NCBI RefSeq assembly: GCF_032917945.1
Contig: NZ_CP136624.1
Coordinates: forward strand, 9,120,955 to 9,184,954
Direction: 5' to 3'
DNA length: 64,000 nt
DNA from: Bradyrhizobium sp. sBnM-33
Lineage (GTDB): Bacteria > Pseudomonadota > Alphaproteobacteria > Rhizobiales > Xanthobacteraceae
The notes under the pieces were generated by a model. The model saw only the letters and a list, made by a program, of their open reading frames with translations. It did no database searches and was not told where the DNA came from. The position numbers were made by a program, and so were the translations under genes. Positions 35,011 through 43,783 of this stretch are shown here, piece by piece (the stretch's first letter is position 1; each line of letters begins with the position of its first letter).

Positions 35011-36018
35011 CTACTTGAATGGCAGAGCGTACATCAGGCCGCCCTTGGCCCAGGTCGCGTTGAGGCCGCGATCGAGTTTTAGCGGACTCGCCTTGCCGAC
35101 ATTGCGCTCAAAGATCTCGCCGTAATTGCCGCCCGCCTTGATCGCCTGCAGCATCCATTTGTTGTCGAGGCCTAATCGCGAGCCGAGCTCGCCGGAGGTG
35201 CCGAGCAGCCGCTGGATGGCCGGCACATTGGATTTTGCCATTTGTTCGGCGTTGGCTGCGGTGACACCAAGCTCTCCCGCCTCGATCAGGCCATAGTGCA
35301 GCCAGGCGATGATGTCGGTCCAGACGTCATCGCCGTTGCGGGTGAACGGCCCGAGCGGCTCCTTGCTGATGGTCTGCGGCAGCACGGGTAGTCCGCCGGA
35401 TTGAAGCAGCGGTAGTGATCGCGCCGGCGAGCGCGGAAGCGTCCTGGTCATGGCATCGCAGCGCCCGCCGAAGAACGTCTGGTACATGGTATCGGTGCGG
35501 TCGAACACCAGCGGTTTCCATTCGATGCCGTTGGCGCGGCCGTAGTCGCCGAGCGTCACTTCATGGGTCGTGCCCTGCGCGACGCAGACGGTGGCGCCAT
35601 TGAGGCTCTTGAGGTCCTTTACGCCGGCGTCGGCCCTTACGACAAAACCCTGGCCATCGTAGAAATTGACTGGGCCCTGCCGCAGCCCCAGCGTCGCGCC
35701 GCGCAGATAGGTCTGCGTCGAATTGCGGTAGAGCACGTCGATCTCGCCCGACTGCAAAGCCGTGAAGCGATTCTGCGCCGTGAGCGCGACATAGCGCACC
35801 TTGCTGGCGTCGCCGAGTACACCGGCGGCCAGGGCGCGGCAATAGTCGACGTCGAGCCCCTTGTAATTGCCCTGCGAGTCCGGGGTAGAGAACCCGGCGA
35901 AGCCGATGCTGACGCCGCACACCAGCGTGCCGCGCTGCTTGACCGTATCGAGCGTTGCGGCTTGCGCCATCAAGCCCGACACAGCGAGCAAGCCTGTAGC
36001 GATGATAATTCTCTTCAT
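35011..36018 (-). CDS. aapJ: amino-acid ABC transporter substrate-binding protein (AapJ-like)
   Basis: A 335-residue periplasmic binding protein with a signal peptide (residues 1-22, cleaved after AQA) and the type II fold. AapJ-type motifs include TLVCGVSIGFAGF near the N-terminus, KGLDVDYCRALAAG and later ISKEPLGPFTRNGDD. ATG 36018 is preferred because AGGAGGAGCAG precedes it. Between 35384 and 35448 about 22 residues (after GGRCDAM) are out of frame. Restoring one base at each of three runs would give QDASALAGAITTAASNPADY, the expected sequence. The overall frame is kept, so the gene reads through. It is the first partner of the permeases on the other strand. Confidence 0.85.
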   Translation of the reverse strand: MKRIIIATGLLAVSGLMAQAATLDTVKQRGTLVCGVSIGFAGFSTPDSQGNYKGLDVDYCRALAAGVLGDASKVRYVALTAQNRFTALQSGEIDVLYRNSTQTYLRGATLGLRQGPVNFYDGQGFVVRADAGVKDLKSLNGATVCVAQGTTHEVTLGDYGRANGIEWKPLVFDRTDTMYQTFFGGRCDAMTRTLPRSPARSLPLLQSGGLPVLPQTISKEPLGPFTRNGDDVWTDIIAWLHYGLIEAGELGVTAANAEQMAKSNVPAIQRLLGTSGELGSRLGLDNKWMLQAIKAGGNYGEIFERNVGKASPLKLDRGLNATWAKGGLMYALPFK

Positions 36019-36028
36019 TCTGCTCCTC

Positions 36029-37378
36029 CTAATGACCAACACTCTTCAAGGCCGAGTCGACGGCGTGCCCCAGCCGGTCGACGATCATGTCGATATCGTC
36101 GGATGTCGCGATATAGGGCGGCGCCAGCAGGACGTGGTCGCCGCTGCGGCCATTCACCGTTCCACCCGAGGGATAACAGGCAAGGCCGCCTTCGAACGCG
36201 GCGGCCTTGATCCGCTGGTTGAGCTTGAGTGCGGGATCGAACGGCGCGCGGGTGGCGCGATCGGCGACGAGCTCAATCGCCTGGAACAGGCCCCGCCCCC
36301 TGATATCGCCCACATGGCGGTGATTGCCGAAACGCTCGGTCAGGCGCCGTTCGAGCTGGTGGCCAAGATCCTTAACCCTGTCGAGCAGGTGCTCGTCATC
36401 GATCACCCGCTGCACCTCGAGCGCCGCAGCACAGGCGAGCGGATGCGCCAGGTAGGTGTGACCATGCTGGAATGCGCCCGAGCCCTCCCGGATCGTGTCC
36501 ACGATGCGCCCACTGGCGAGCATCGCACCGATCGGCTGATAACCGCCGCCGAGCCCCTTGGCGATCGCCTGGATATCGGGGGCGATGCCCTCCTGCTCCC
36601 AGGCGTGGCGCGTGCCGGTGCGGCCCATGCCGCACATCACTTCGTCCAGGATCAAGAGCGCGCCATGCCGGTTGCAGATCTCACGGACGGCGCGGAAGTA
36701 TCCCTCCGGCGCCGGCACGCATCCGGCGGTGGCGCCCACCACCGGCTCCGCGATGAATGCCGCCACCGTATCCGGACCAAGGCGCTGGAATTCGGCTTCG
36801 AGCTCGGCCGCCAGTCGCGTCACGAAATCCGTCTCGGATTCACCGTCGCGTTTTTCGTGATAGGCGAAGGCCGGCGTCACGTGGCTGAAAGCCGCCGACA
36901 ATAGCGGCGCGTAGGGCTCGCGCCGCCAGGTATTGCCGCCTGCGGCAAGCGCACCCAGGGTATTGCCGTGATAGCTCTGGCGGCGCGCAATGAAGCGCTG
37001 GCGTTGCGGCTGGCCGGTTTCGACAAAATATTGCCGCGCCAGCTTGATGCTGGCCTCGATCGCCTCCGAGCCGCCGCTGACGAGATAGGCGTAGGCCAGA
37101 CCGCCGGGCTCGTCGCCGACGAGCGCCTCAGCCAGCGCTTCGGCAGGCTCCGACGAGAAGAACCCGGTATGGGCAAAGGCCAGCTTCGATGCCTGCCGCG
37201 TTATGGCCTCTAGCACGCGAGGGTGCTGGTGGCCGAGGCAGGAGACGGCCGCGCCGCCGGAAGCATCCAGAATCCGCCTGCCATCCTCGGCGATCAGCCA
37301 GACGCCATCGCCGCCGATGGCCTTCGGCGGCGTCTCACGCAGGCTTCGGTGCAGTAACCGGCTTTTGCTGGCTGCCAT
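36029..37378 (-). CDS. class III aminotransferase (PLP-dependent)
   Basis: A 449-residue aminotransferase with an LVSGGSEAIEASIKLARQ segment, the PLP-contacting LILDEVMCGMGRTG and the Schiff-base lysine in IAKGLGGGYQPIGA. Family members include omega- and 4-aminobutyrate transaminases; the exact amine donor is not readable. ATG 37378 has AAAGG upstream; TTG 37387 is an unlikely alternative. The gene follows an RpiR-type regulator by 5 bases and precedes aapJ by 10, so the three form one operon for uptake and use of an amino acid or amine. Confidence 0.92.
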   Translation of the reverse strand: MAASKSRLLHRSLRETPPKAIGGDGVWLIAEDGRRILDASGGAAVSCLGHQHPRVLEAITRQASKLAFAHTGFFSSEPAEALAEALVGDEPGGLAYAYLVSGGSEAIEASIKLARQYFVETGQPQRQRFIARRQSYHGNTLGALAAGGNTWRREPYAPLLSAAFSHVTPAFAYHEKRDGESETDFVTRLAAELEAEFQRLGPDTVAAFIAEPVVGATAGCVPAPEGYFRAVREICNRHGALLILDEVMCGMGRTGTRHAWEQEGIAPDIQAIAKGLGGGYQPIGAMLASGRIVDTIREGSGAFQHGHTYLAHPLACAAALEVQRVIDDEHLLDRVKDLGHQLERRLTERFGNHRHVGDIRGRGLFQAIELVADRATRAPFDPALKLNQRIKAAAFEGGLACYPSGGTVNGRSGDHVLLAPPYIATSDDIDMIVDRLGHAVDSALKSVGH

Positions 37379-37383
37379 GACGA

Positions 37384-38259
37384 TCAACCTTTCTCCGCAA
37401 CATATTGCGACAGCGCGGCCAACCGGCCTTCGGTCTCTTCGAGGCGCCGCTTGGCGCCGGTGCCGCCCAGCACGAAGGTCACGGCGGCCAGCGACTGCGC
37501 GATGGCAATGGCGCCGGTGAGGCTCGGAAAGAATCCTGGCGATGCCGCCGCCTCATAGAGCAACAGATGATCGGCCCCCTCCGCCATCGGCGCCGTAATC
37601 GTATCGGCAATCGCAACCAGTGTGGCGCCGGAATCATGGGCCGCCCGCGCCGACAAAACGCTTGCCCTCGAATAGGGCGCAAACCCGATAACAACGACGG
37701 CATCGCCGCTGTGGAACGCACCCAGATCGAGATCCTCAGGCCCCGAGCCGCCGACCAGATGCACCGCATCCGGCCGGAACAAGCGAAGCTGATAATTGAG
37801 CAATTCCGCAACGCTGCGGCAGCTCCGAAACCCGGCGATCCAGATGCGCCGCGCGGCGTGCAGAGCCTTGGCCGCGTTGGCCACCGAGCCGGCCGAAATG
37901 CGCGCAAGACCTGCCGCCTCGGCTTCCAGCTTGTCGGAGACCAGCGATATCTCGGCGTTGGGCCCTTTACGGCCGCCTTTGGCGCGACCTGAAAACGGCG
38001 AAGATTGCGCAGGCCGGCGAGCCTCGGTCAGCGCGGCGCGCAATTCGTCCCATCCGGAATAGCCGAGCGCTTTTGCGAGCCGGGTGAAAGCGGCGGGGTC
38101 GGCGCCGGCCTCGGCGGCAAGATCACGCATCGAGCGCGTGGTGGCGTCATAGTCATTGGCGGCAACGAACCGGCCGACTTGCTGCAGCCGCATCGGCAAC
38201 GATGGCAGCGCACTGCACAAATCGTTCAGCGGCGAGGATTTCGGCCGGGGCTGCGCCAT
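37384..38259 (-). CDS. MurR/RpiR-family transcriptional regulator
   Basis: A 291-residue regulator. The N-terminal helix-turn-helix is at about 25-80 (ATTRSMRDLAAEAGADPAAFTRLAKALGY), and the C-terminal SIS domain at about 130-280 has RIWIAGFRSC and AVVVIGFAPYSRA. SIS domains bind phosphosugars or related ligands. The frame opens far upstream into the divergent region; ATG 38259 fits the domain start. It is the first gene of the operon with the aminotransferase and aapJ and lies divergent from aapQ, so it probably controls both directions. Confidence 0.88.
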   Translation of the reverse strand: MAQPRPKSSPLNDLCSALPSLPMRLQQVGRFVAANDYDATTRSMRDLAAEAGADPAAFTRLAKALGYSGWDELRAALTEARRPAQSSPFSGRAKGGRKGPNAEISLVSDKLEAEAAGLARISAGSVANAAKALHAARRIWIAGFRSCRSVAELLNYQLRLFRPDAVHLVGGSGPEDLDLGAFHSGDAVVVIGFAPYSRASVLSARAAHDSGATLVAIADTITAPMAEGADHLLLYEAAASPGFFPSLTGAIAIAQSLAAVTFVLGGTGAKRRLEETEGRLAALSQYVAEKG

Positions 38260-38401
38260 GAAACATATGTTGCATAAAATCCGTTTTGGCGCAACATTTG
38301 AAATGCGCCTCTCGGACGCATGGCCGAAGATCGCTGCTGGAAGGACCGCTGCTGCAAGACATCGTTGCCTGAAGTCATCGCTGCTTAAGTCGAGGATCCT
38401 T

Positions 38402-39589
38402 GTGCCGACATCCACGCCCGAATTCCCTCGTCGTCGGCGGATGCGCCTCCGCCCGAACCGCCAGCAGGTCAACGGGCTGGTCTGGCAAATCGTGGTGGTC
38501 GCCATCGCGGTCGCGATCATTGGCTGGCTCTGGTCCAACGCCCTGCACAATTTATCGGTACGCCGGATTTCGACCGGCTTCGCTTTTCTCGGCCGTGAAG
38601 CCGGAATGCCGATCGCGGATACCTGGCTTGCCTACAGCCCCAGGGATCCTTACGTCCGCGCCTTCATCGTCGGCATCGTCAATACGCTCCGCGTCGCGGT
38701 CATCGGCATCGTGCTCGCGACGGTGCTTGGCACGCTGATCGGCATCGCGCGGCTGTCGTCGAACTGGCTATTGTCGCGGCTGGCTGCGGTCTACGTCGAA
38801 GTGCTACGCGACGTTCCGCTGCTGCTGCAGTTGTTGTTCTGGTACGTGCTGATGCAGGGACTTCCGGCGGCACGCGCGGCCTGGAAGCCGATCGAAGGCG
38901 TCTTTCTGTCGAACAGAGGCCTGGTGTTGCCGGCGATTCCGCTCGAGGGAGCAAATCTGTGGGTCATCGCTACGGCCGCGGCCGGCCTGGGCGCCCTGTA
39001 TCTGTTGCGGCGGCAGTTAGTGGCGCGGCAAATGGCCGACGGCATAGCGCGCCCGCTCTGGCCCTATGCGCTCGCCCTGCTCGTAGGCCTGCCGGCGCTG
39101 GTGTCGTTCGGTCTCGGCGCGTCGTGGACCATCACGCTGCCCGAACTGCGCGGCTTCAATTTTGTCGGCGGACTGACGCTCGCGCCGGAATACTTTGCAT
39201 TGCTGATCGCGCTCGTCACTTACACCTCAGCCTTCATCGCCGAAATCGTGCGGAGCGGCATTCAGGCCGTTCCCCGAGGTCAATGGGATGCCGCGAACGC
39301 GCTCGGACTGCGGCGTATTTTTGTGCTTCAACGCATCGTGCTGCCGCAGGCGCTCCGTGTCATCATTCCGCCGATGACCAGCCAATATCTGAACCTGACC
39401 AAGAATTCCTCGCTTGCGGTTGCGGTCGCATACCAGGACGTGGTGTCGATTGCGAATACGACGCTGAACCAGACCGGGCAGGCGATCGAAGCCATCGCGC
39501 TCATCATGGCCGTGTTCCTCACCATCAGCCTCGGCATCAGCCTGCTCATGAACTGGTACAATGCGCGCATCGCGCTGGTGGAGCGGTGA
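38402..39589 (+). CDS. aapQ: amino-acid ABC transporter permease (AapQ-like)
   Basis: A 395-residue inner-membrane permease. GTG 38402 is chosen because GAGGA lies 5 bases upstream; the frame before it is not protein-like. The first transmembrane helix is near residue 25-45; a His/Glu/Asp-type permease domain follows, and the EAA loop reads IVLPQALRVIIPPM near residue 320. About eight membrane helices are visible. It pairs with AapM downstream after 4 bases. No ATPase gene (aapP) follows, unlike the usual aapJQMP operon. Confidence 0.9.
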   Translation: MPTSTPEFPRRRRMRLRPNRQQVNGLVWQIVVVAIAVAIIGWLWSNALHNLSVRRISTGFAFLGREAGMPIADTWLAYSPRDPYVRAFIVGIVNTLRVAVIGIVLATVLGTLIGIARLSSNWLLSRLAAVYVEVLRDVPLLLQLLFWYVLMQGLPAARAAWKPIEGVFLSNRGLVLPAIPLEGANLWVIATAAAGLGALYLLRRQLVARQMADGIARPLWPYALALLVGLPALVSFGLGASWTITLPELRGFNFVGGLTLAPEYFALLIALVTYTSAFIAEIVRSGIQAVPRGQWDAANALGLRRIFVLQRIVLPQALRVIIPPMTSQYLNLTKNSSLAVAVAYQDVVSIANTTLNQTGQAIEAIALIMAVFLTISLGISLLMNWYNARIALVER

Positions 39590-39593
39590 CGCC

Positions 39594-40712
39594 ATGACGT
39601 CGATCACGGACGCCCCGCAGAATCCGCTTCGCTTCGACGCGCGATCCCGCCGGACTCCGGCCGGCCGCGCCATCCGGTGGCTGCGCGCGAATCTGTTCGC
39701 CTCGGTCACATCAAGCATCATCTCCGTGCTCCTGATCGCGCTGCTCGCCAAGGCATTCATCAGCCTCGTGCAGTGGGGCTACTGGAATGCGATCTGGATC
39801 GTTTCCGGCAACCAGACCGGCCCCTGCCGGTCGATCCGTGGGTTCGGCGCCTGCTGGGCCGTCATTCCCGAAAAATATCGCTTCATCCTGTTCGGCACTT
39901 ACCCCTTCAATGAGCAGTGGCGGCCGGCGCTGGTGTGCCTCACCTTCATTGCGCTGTTCTGGGTGTCGAGCCGGCGCAATTGGTGGCGCAAGGAATTGGT
40001 GCTGGTGTGGGCGGCGGCGTTGGTCCTGATCGGCGTCTTGATGTGGGGCGGCGTCTTTGGGCTGTCCTACGTTCCACAGGATCGCTGGGGCGGGCTGCCG
40101 GTGACGCTGATCCTGGCGACGTTCGGGCTGGCGTTCGGTTTCCCGCTCGGGATCGTGGTGGCGCTGGGCCGCCACTCAAAATTGCCCGCGATCCGGTCGC
40201 TCTGCGTGCTCTATGTCGAGTTGATCCGCGGCGTTCCCCTGATCAGCCTGTTGTTCATGGCGAGCGTGATGTTTCCGCTGTTCCTGCCCGACGGCGTCAA
40301 CATCGACAAACTGCTCCGGGCGCAGATCGCGTTCGTGCTGTACGCCGGCGCTTATCTTGCCGAAGTCATCCGCGGCGGCCTGCAGGCCATTCCGAGAGGA
40401 CAGCACGACGCCGCCGATGCGCTCGGGCTCACCTACTGGAAGAAGAACGGCCTGATCATCCTGCCGCAGGCGATTCGCCATGTGATCCCGCCGCTGGTGA
40501 ATACGTTCATCGCCTTCTTCAAGGACACCAGCCTGGTGCTGATCATCGGTATCTTCGACCTGCTGACGACGGCGAAGACCTCCATCATCGATCCCGCCTG
40601 GCAGCAGTTCAGCGTCGAAGTCTACGTGTTCGTCGGGCTGATCTATTTCGTGTTCTGCTTTGCGATGTCGCGCTACAGCCGGCAGTTGGAAGCGCAGTCC
40701 CGGCCGGGCTGA
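39594..40712 (+). CDS. aapM: amino-acid ABC transporter permease (AapM-like)
   Basis: A 372-residue permease with about eight membrane helices and the conserved EAA-type loop AIPRGQHDAADALGLTYW, IILPQAIRHVIPPLVN. It forms the heterodimeric channel with AapQ. ATG 39594 lies 4 bases after the aapQ stop. The next gene is on the opposite strand, so the operon ends here without its ATPase. Confidence 0.9.
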   Translation: MTSITDAPQNPLRFDARSRRTPAGRAIRWLRANLFASVTSSIISVLLIALLAKAFISLVQWGYWNAIWIVSGNQTGPCRSIRGFGACWAVIPEKYRFILFGTYPFNEQWRPALVCLTFIALFWVSSRRNWWRKELVLVWAAALVLIGVLMWGGVFGLSYVPQDRWGGLPVTLILATFGLAFGFPLGIVVALGRHSKLPAIRSLCVLYVELIRGVPLISLLFMASVMFPLFLPDGVNIDKLLRAQIAFVLYAGAYLAEVIRGGLQAIPRGQHDAADALGLTYWKKNGLIILPQAIRHVIPPLVNTFIAFFKDTSLVLIIGIFDLLTTAKTSIIDPAWQQFSVEVYVFVGLIYFVFCFAMSRYSRQLEAQSRPG

Positions 40713-40739
40713 CCGCGGCGTGCCTGGCGTTAACTGGCC

Positions 40740-41564
40740 TTACCGGTCGGTCCATTCGATTGCGGCGTGGTCCTGCAACGAAAACAGTGGTCCATCATAA
40801 AGGAACGAGCATTGGTGAATCACCACCTGCCCGGCGCTGACGGTTACGTGCGAATAGTCCGGCAGTTCGTGCGCCCCGGGAATGTGATCCGCCGTATCGA
40901 GGTCGAACGCCACCTGATGGGATAGCGCGCGCTGGATGTGGAAGGGAACGCCGCGCCAGATGCCCGAGATCGGCCGGTGCAGATGGCCCATGAATAAATA
41001 GTCCGGCTTTCGCGTGCGTGCGATCACGTCCCATTCGGCCTCGGGATTGGCGAGCTTGATGCCGTCCATGTAGCGCAGCCCGGTGTCGAACGGCGGATGG
41101 TGCTGAAACAGCAGCAGCGGGCGATCGGCTGGAGCCGAGGCAAGCGCGTGTTCGAGGAAAGCGAGTCGCGCCGCGCACAGCCATCCGGCATGATCAGGGG
41201 CGGCCTCGTTCAGCGTATCCAGCGTGACGATCGTGGCGGCGTCGAACAAGTGAATGGATTGCACGAAGCCGGATTCGTCGCGCGGCACGCCGGGGAAGAA
41301 ATGGCCAAACGGACCGCGCTTGTCGTGGTTGCCCATTAAGAGGATGGTCGGAGCCTTCAGCCGTGCCAGGACCGAAGCAAGGTTTTCGTAGGCCGCCTCC
41401 TCGCCCCAATGGGCAAGGTCACCGGTCACGATCACGAAGGAAATATCCGGATGATCGCGGTTGATCCGATCGACCGCCGCGCCAAGCCGCCCGGTGGGAT
41501 CCAGCCCGTAGAGCTTACGGCCACGGGCGACGAAATGAGTGTCGGTGAGGATGACGAATTTCAT
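40740..41564 (-). CDS. calcineurin-like phosphodiesterase (GpdQ/CpdA type)
   Basis: A 274-residue metallophosphoesterase with all metal motifs in order: DTHF near residue 8, GDLAH, GNHDK, HHPPFD and GHLHRP. This class includes 3',5'-cyclic nucleotide and glycerophosphodiester phosphodiesterases. It is the last gene after an ABC operon of the glycerol-3-phosphate/sugar type, so hydrolysis of an imported phosphodiester is a reasonable inference. No signal peptide is seen, so it acts in the cytoplasm. Confidence 0.88.
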   Translation of the reverse strand: MKFVILTDTHFVARGRKLYGLDPTGRLGAAVDRINRDHPDISFVIVTGDLAHWGEEAAYENLASVLARLKAPTILLMGNHDKRGPFGHFFPGVPRDESGFVQSIHLFDAATIVTLDTLNEAAPDHAGWLCAARLAFLEHALASAPADRPLLLFQHHPPFDTGLRYMDGIKLANPEAEWDVIARTRKPDYLFMGHLHRPISGIWRGVPFHIQRALSHQVAFDLDTADHIPGAHELPDYSHVTVSAGQVVIHQCSFLYDGPLFSLQDHAAIEWTDR

Positions 41565-41641
41565 CGAACCATGGTCTCCCTGTTAGCGACCGCCGCGGCG
41601 TGGCGTGATAGCCGCAGCGGTGCTTGGTAAGGCAGTTGTCG

Positions 41642-42916
41642 TCAGCGCACCGAACCCACCGTCTTTGGCAGCAGCTTCTGCACGTCGCTCGTCATGTCGG
41701 CGAGCACGGCTTCCGGCTCCTTGGTTCGTGCGCCCGTCACGATGGAGTTGAGATGATCCTTGATCACGTCGGTGATCTTGAGGCCGTTGTCGCCGGGGAA
41801 GGCGTACCATTTGGTCAGCAGCGCAAGCTGGCTGACCGCGGTGTAATTGTTCGGGTTTTTGACGTAGAAATCCTTCAGGTGGACGTCGTTGGCGATCTTG
41901 TTCGGCGGCATATAGCCGGTGGTCTCCGCCATGATCGCAGCGCCCTTCGGGCCGGTCCAGAACTTCACGACTTCCCAGGCCGCGTCACGCTTGGCCTTGT
42001 CCTTGGCCAGAATCATCACGACATTCCCGCCGGCCGGCAACCGGCCGTTCGGCGACACCACGTCCGGGAACGTGTGGGTCTTCAGCTCGAACTTGCCGCC
42101 GATCATCTGCGTGGTCTTGTTGAGGTCGGAGGTCGAGGTGACGTGAATGCCGGTCTTGCCGGCGGCAAAGGTCGCGCGCATCGCCGGCTGGTCGAGATTG
42201 GGCATGCCGGCTTCACTGACAAGGCGCGCCAGCGTCCTGATCGCGAACTGGCCTTCCGGCCCGTTGAACGCCACCTTGTTTTCCTCGGCGTTCAACATGG
42301 TGCCGCCGCGCGAAAACACCGGCGCCTGCCACAGCCAGTTCCCGGTGATGTCCCAGGCGTAGGTGATGCCGTTGATGTCGGGACCGAGCGCCTTGATCTT
42401 CTTGGCGAGATCGATCAGCCCGTCCCACGTCTTCGGTAGATTGGCCGGATCGGCGCCGGCCTTCTTCGCCAGATCGAGATTGATGTAGATGATCGGCAGC
42501 GAAATCGCGAACGGCAGCGCATAGACCTTGCCGCTCGCGGTGCCGATATCGAACATCGCCTGATGGAAGCCCTGCTTGTCGAAATCCTTCTCGGCTGCGA
42601 TATAGCCGTCGAGTTCGGCCGGAATGTTCTTGTCCACCAGCACGCGGATGCGGTTGAGACCCTGGAACGATACATCGGGCATCTGGTTGGTCACCGCCTC
42701 GCGCAGCACTTTCTGGGTGCCTTCCTCGTACGATTCATAGGGCGCACGCAGCGTGACTTTGATGTCCGGCCGGACCTTGGCGAACTCCTCGACGATGCGC
42801 TTATGCGTGCCTTCGAACAGTTCGGCATAGGGGTATTGAACGACGACTTCGGTCTGCGCATGCGCGAGACCGGCTGCGAGCGAAAGGGCGGCTGCGGCAA
42901 TCCATGTTCTGAACAT
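41642..42916 (-). CDS. extracellular solute-binding protein, family 1 (UgpB/MalE type)
   Basis: A 424-residue exported binding protein with a signal peptide ending AHA near residue 20. It has the family 1 pattern with VVVQYPYAELFEGTHKRIVEEF, a TWDGLIDLAKK segment and a C-terminal PPNKIANDV-type helix. The sequence is consistent with binding of a sugar or glycerol-3-phosphate-type ligand, which cannot be read directly. It is the fourth gene of the minus-strand operon after the ATPase and two permeases. Confidence 0.9.
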   Translation of the reverse strand: MFRTWIAAAALSLAAGLAHAQTEVVVQYPYAELFEGTHKRIVEEFAKVRPDIKVTLRAPYESYEEGTQKVLREAVTNQMPDVSFQGLNRIRVLVDKNIPAELDGYIAAEKDFDKQGFHQAMFDIGTASGKVYALPFAISLPIIYINLDLAKKAGADPANLPKTWDGLIDLAKKIKALGPDINGITYAWDITGNWLWQAPVFSRGGTMLNAEENKVAFNGPEGQFAIRTLARLVSEAGMPNLDQPAMRATFAAGKTGIHVTSTSDLNKTTQMIGGKFELKTHTFPDVVSPNGRLPAGGNVVMILAKDKAKRDAAWEVVKFWTGPKGAAIMAETTGYMPPNKIANDVHLKDFYVKNPNNYTAVSQLALLTKWYAFPGDNGLKITDVIKDHLNSIVTGARTKEPEAVLADMTSDVQKLLPKTVGSVR

Positions 42917-42946
42917 TGTCGTCTCCAGACGTTTGAAAAAACTCGG

Positions 42947-43783
42947 TTACTTGATGCCGGTGAGCGTGATGCCTTCGATGAAGCGTCGCTGGGCAAACAG
43001 GAAGGCGATGACGAGCGGGGCGATGATGACGATCGCCGCCGCCATCAGCGGCCCGTAATTGGTTCCGGCCTCATTATTGCGGAAGTGCGCGACCGCAAGC
43101 GGCGGTGTCTGCAAATGCTCGCTGTTCAGCACGATCAGCGGCCAGAAGTAGTCGTTCCAGTGCGCGACCACCGAGAAGATGCCGAACGCGGTCACCGCCG
43201 GAATCGCGGTCGGAAGCATCACGCGCCAGACGATGCCGAACTCGGAAATTCCGTCCATTCGCGCGGCGTCGATCAGGTCGTCGGGCACGGTCTTGAAAAA
43301 CTGACGCATCAGGAAAATGCCGAACACCGAGATCGTGAACGGCAGCACCAGCGCCGCATAGCTGTCGAGAACACCCAGTTTATGCAGCAGCAGGAATACC
43401 GGGATTGCGGTCGCCTGCGGCGGAATCAGGATGCAGAACACGACGAGCGCGAACAGCACGTCACGGCCGAGAAAGCGCAACTTCGCGAGGGCATAGGCGG
43501 CAGGCAGGGCAACCAGCACCTGAAGGCCAAAGATCGAGATCGTGACGATCAAGCCGTTGAGCAGATAGCGCCATAGATCGGCCTTGGCGAAGGCTATCAG
43601 GAGATTGTCCCACAGCGCGAAGTGGTAGGGGATCAGGTGCAGATCGGATGAAAAAATCTCGGTTTGAGGTTTTGACGCGGTCGACACCATCCAGATGAAA
43701 GGCGTCAGCATCACCAGCGCTCCCGCCAGCAGCACGATGTGCCGGATCGCAGACCACAGAAGCATGCGGGCCCGCGGGGTCAT
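42947..43783 (-). CDS. ABC transporter permease (UgpE/MalG type)
   Basis: A 278-residue permease with six membrane helices, the first at residues 12-34. The EAA loop (IDAARMDGISEFGIVWRVM) is clear. ATG 43783 overlaps the stop of the preceding permease gene (ATGA), giving coupled translation. The frame upstream belongs to that gene. Functions with the ATPase and binding protein in sugar-type import. Confidence 0.9.
   Translation of the reverse strand: MTPRARMLLWSAIRHIVLLAGALVMLTPFIWMVSTASKPQTEIFSSDLHLIPYHFALWDNLLIAFAKADLWRYLLNGLIVTISIFGLQVLVALPAAYALAKLRFLGRDVLFALVVFCILIPPQATAIPVFLLLHKLGVLDSYAALVLPFTISVFGIFLMRQFFKTVPDDLIDAARMDGISEFGIVWRVMLPTAIPAVTAFGIFSVVAHWNDYFWPLIVLNSEHLQTPPLAVAHFRNNEAGTNYGPLMAAAIVIIAPLVIAFLFAQRRFIEGITLTGIK

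Noticed and set aside
42563..43576. 337-codon plus-strand ORF
   Set aside because: Antisense of the permease and binding-protein genes; charged low-complexity product.
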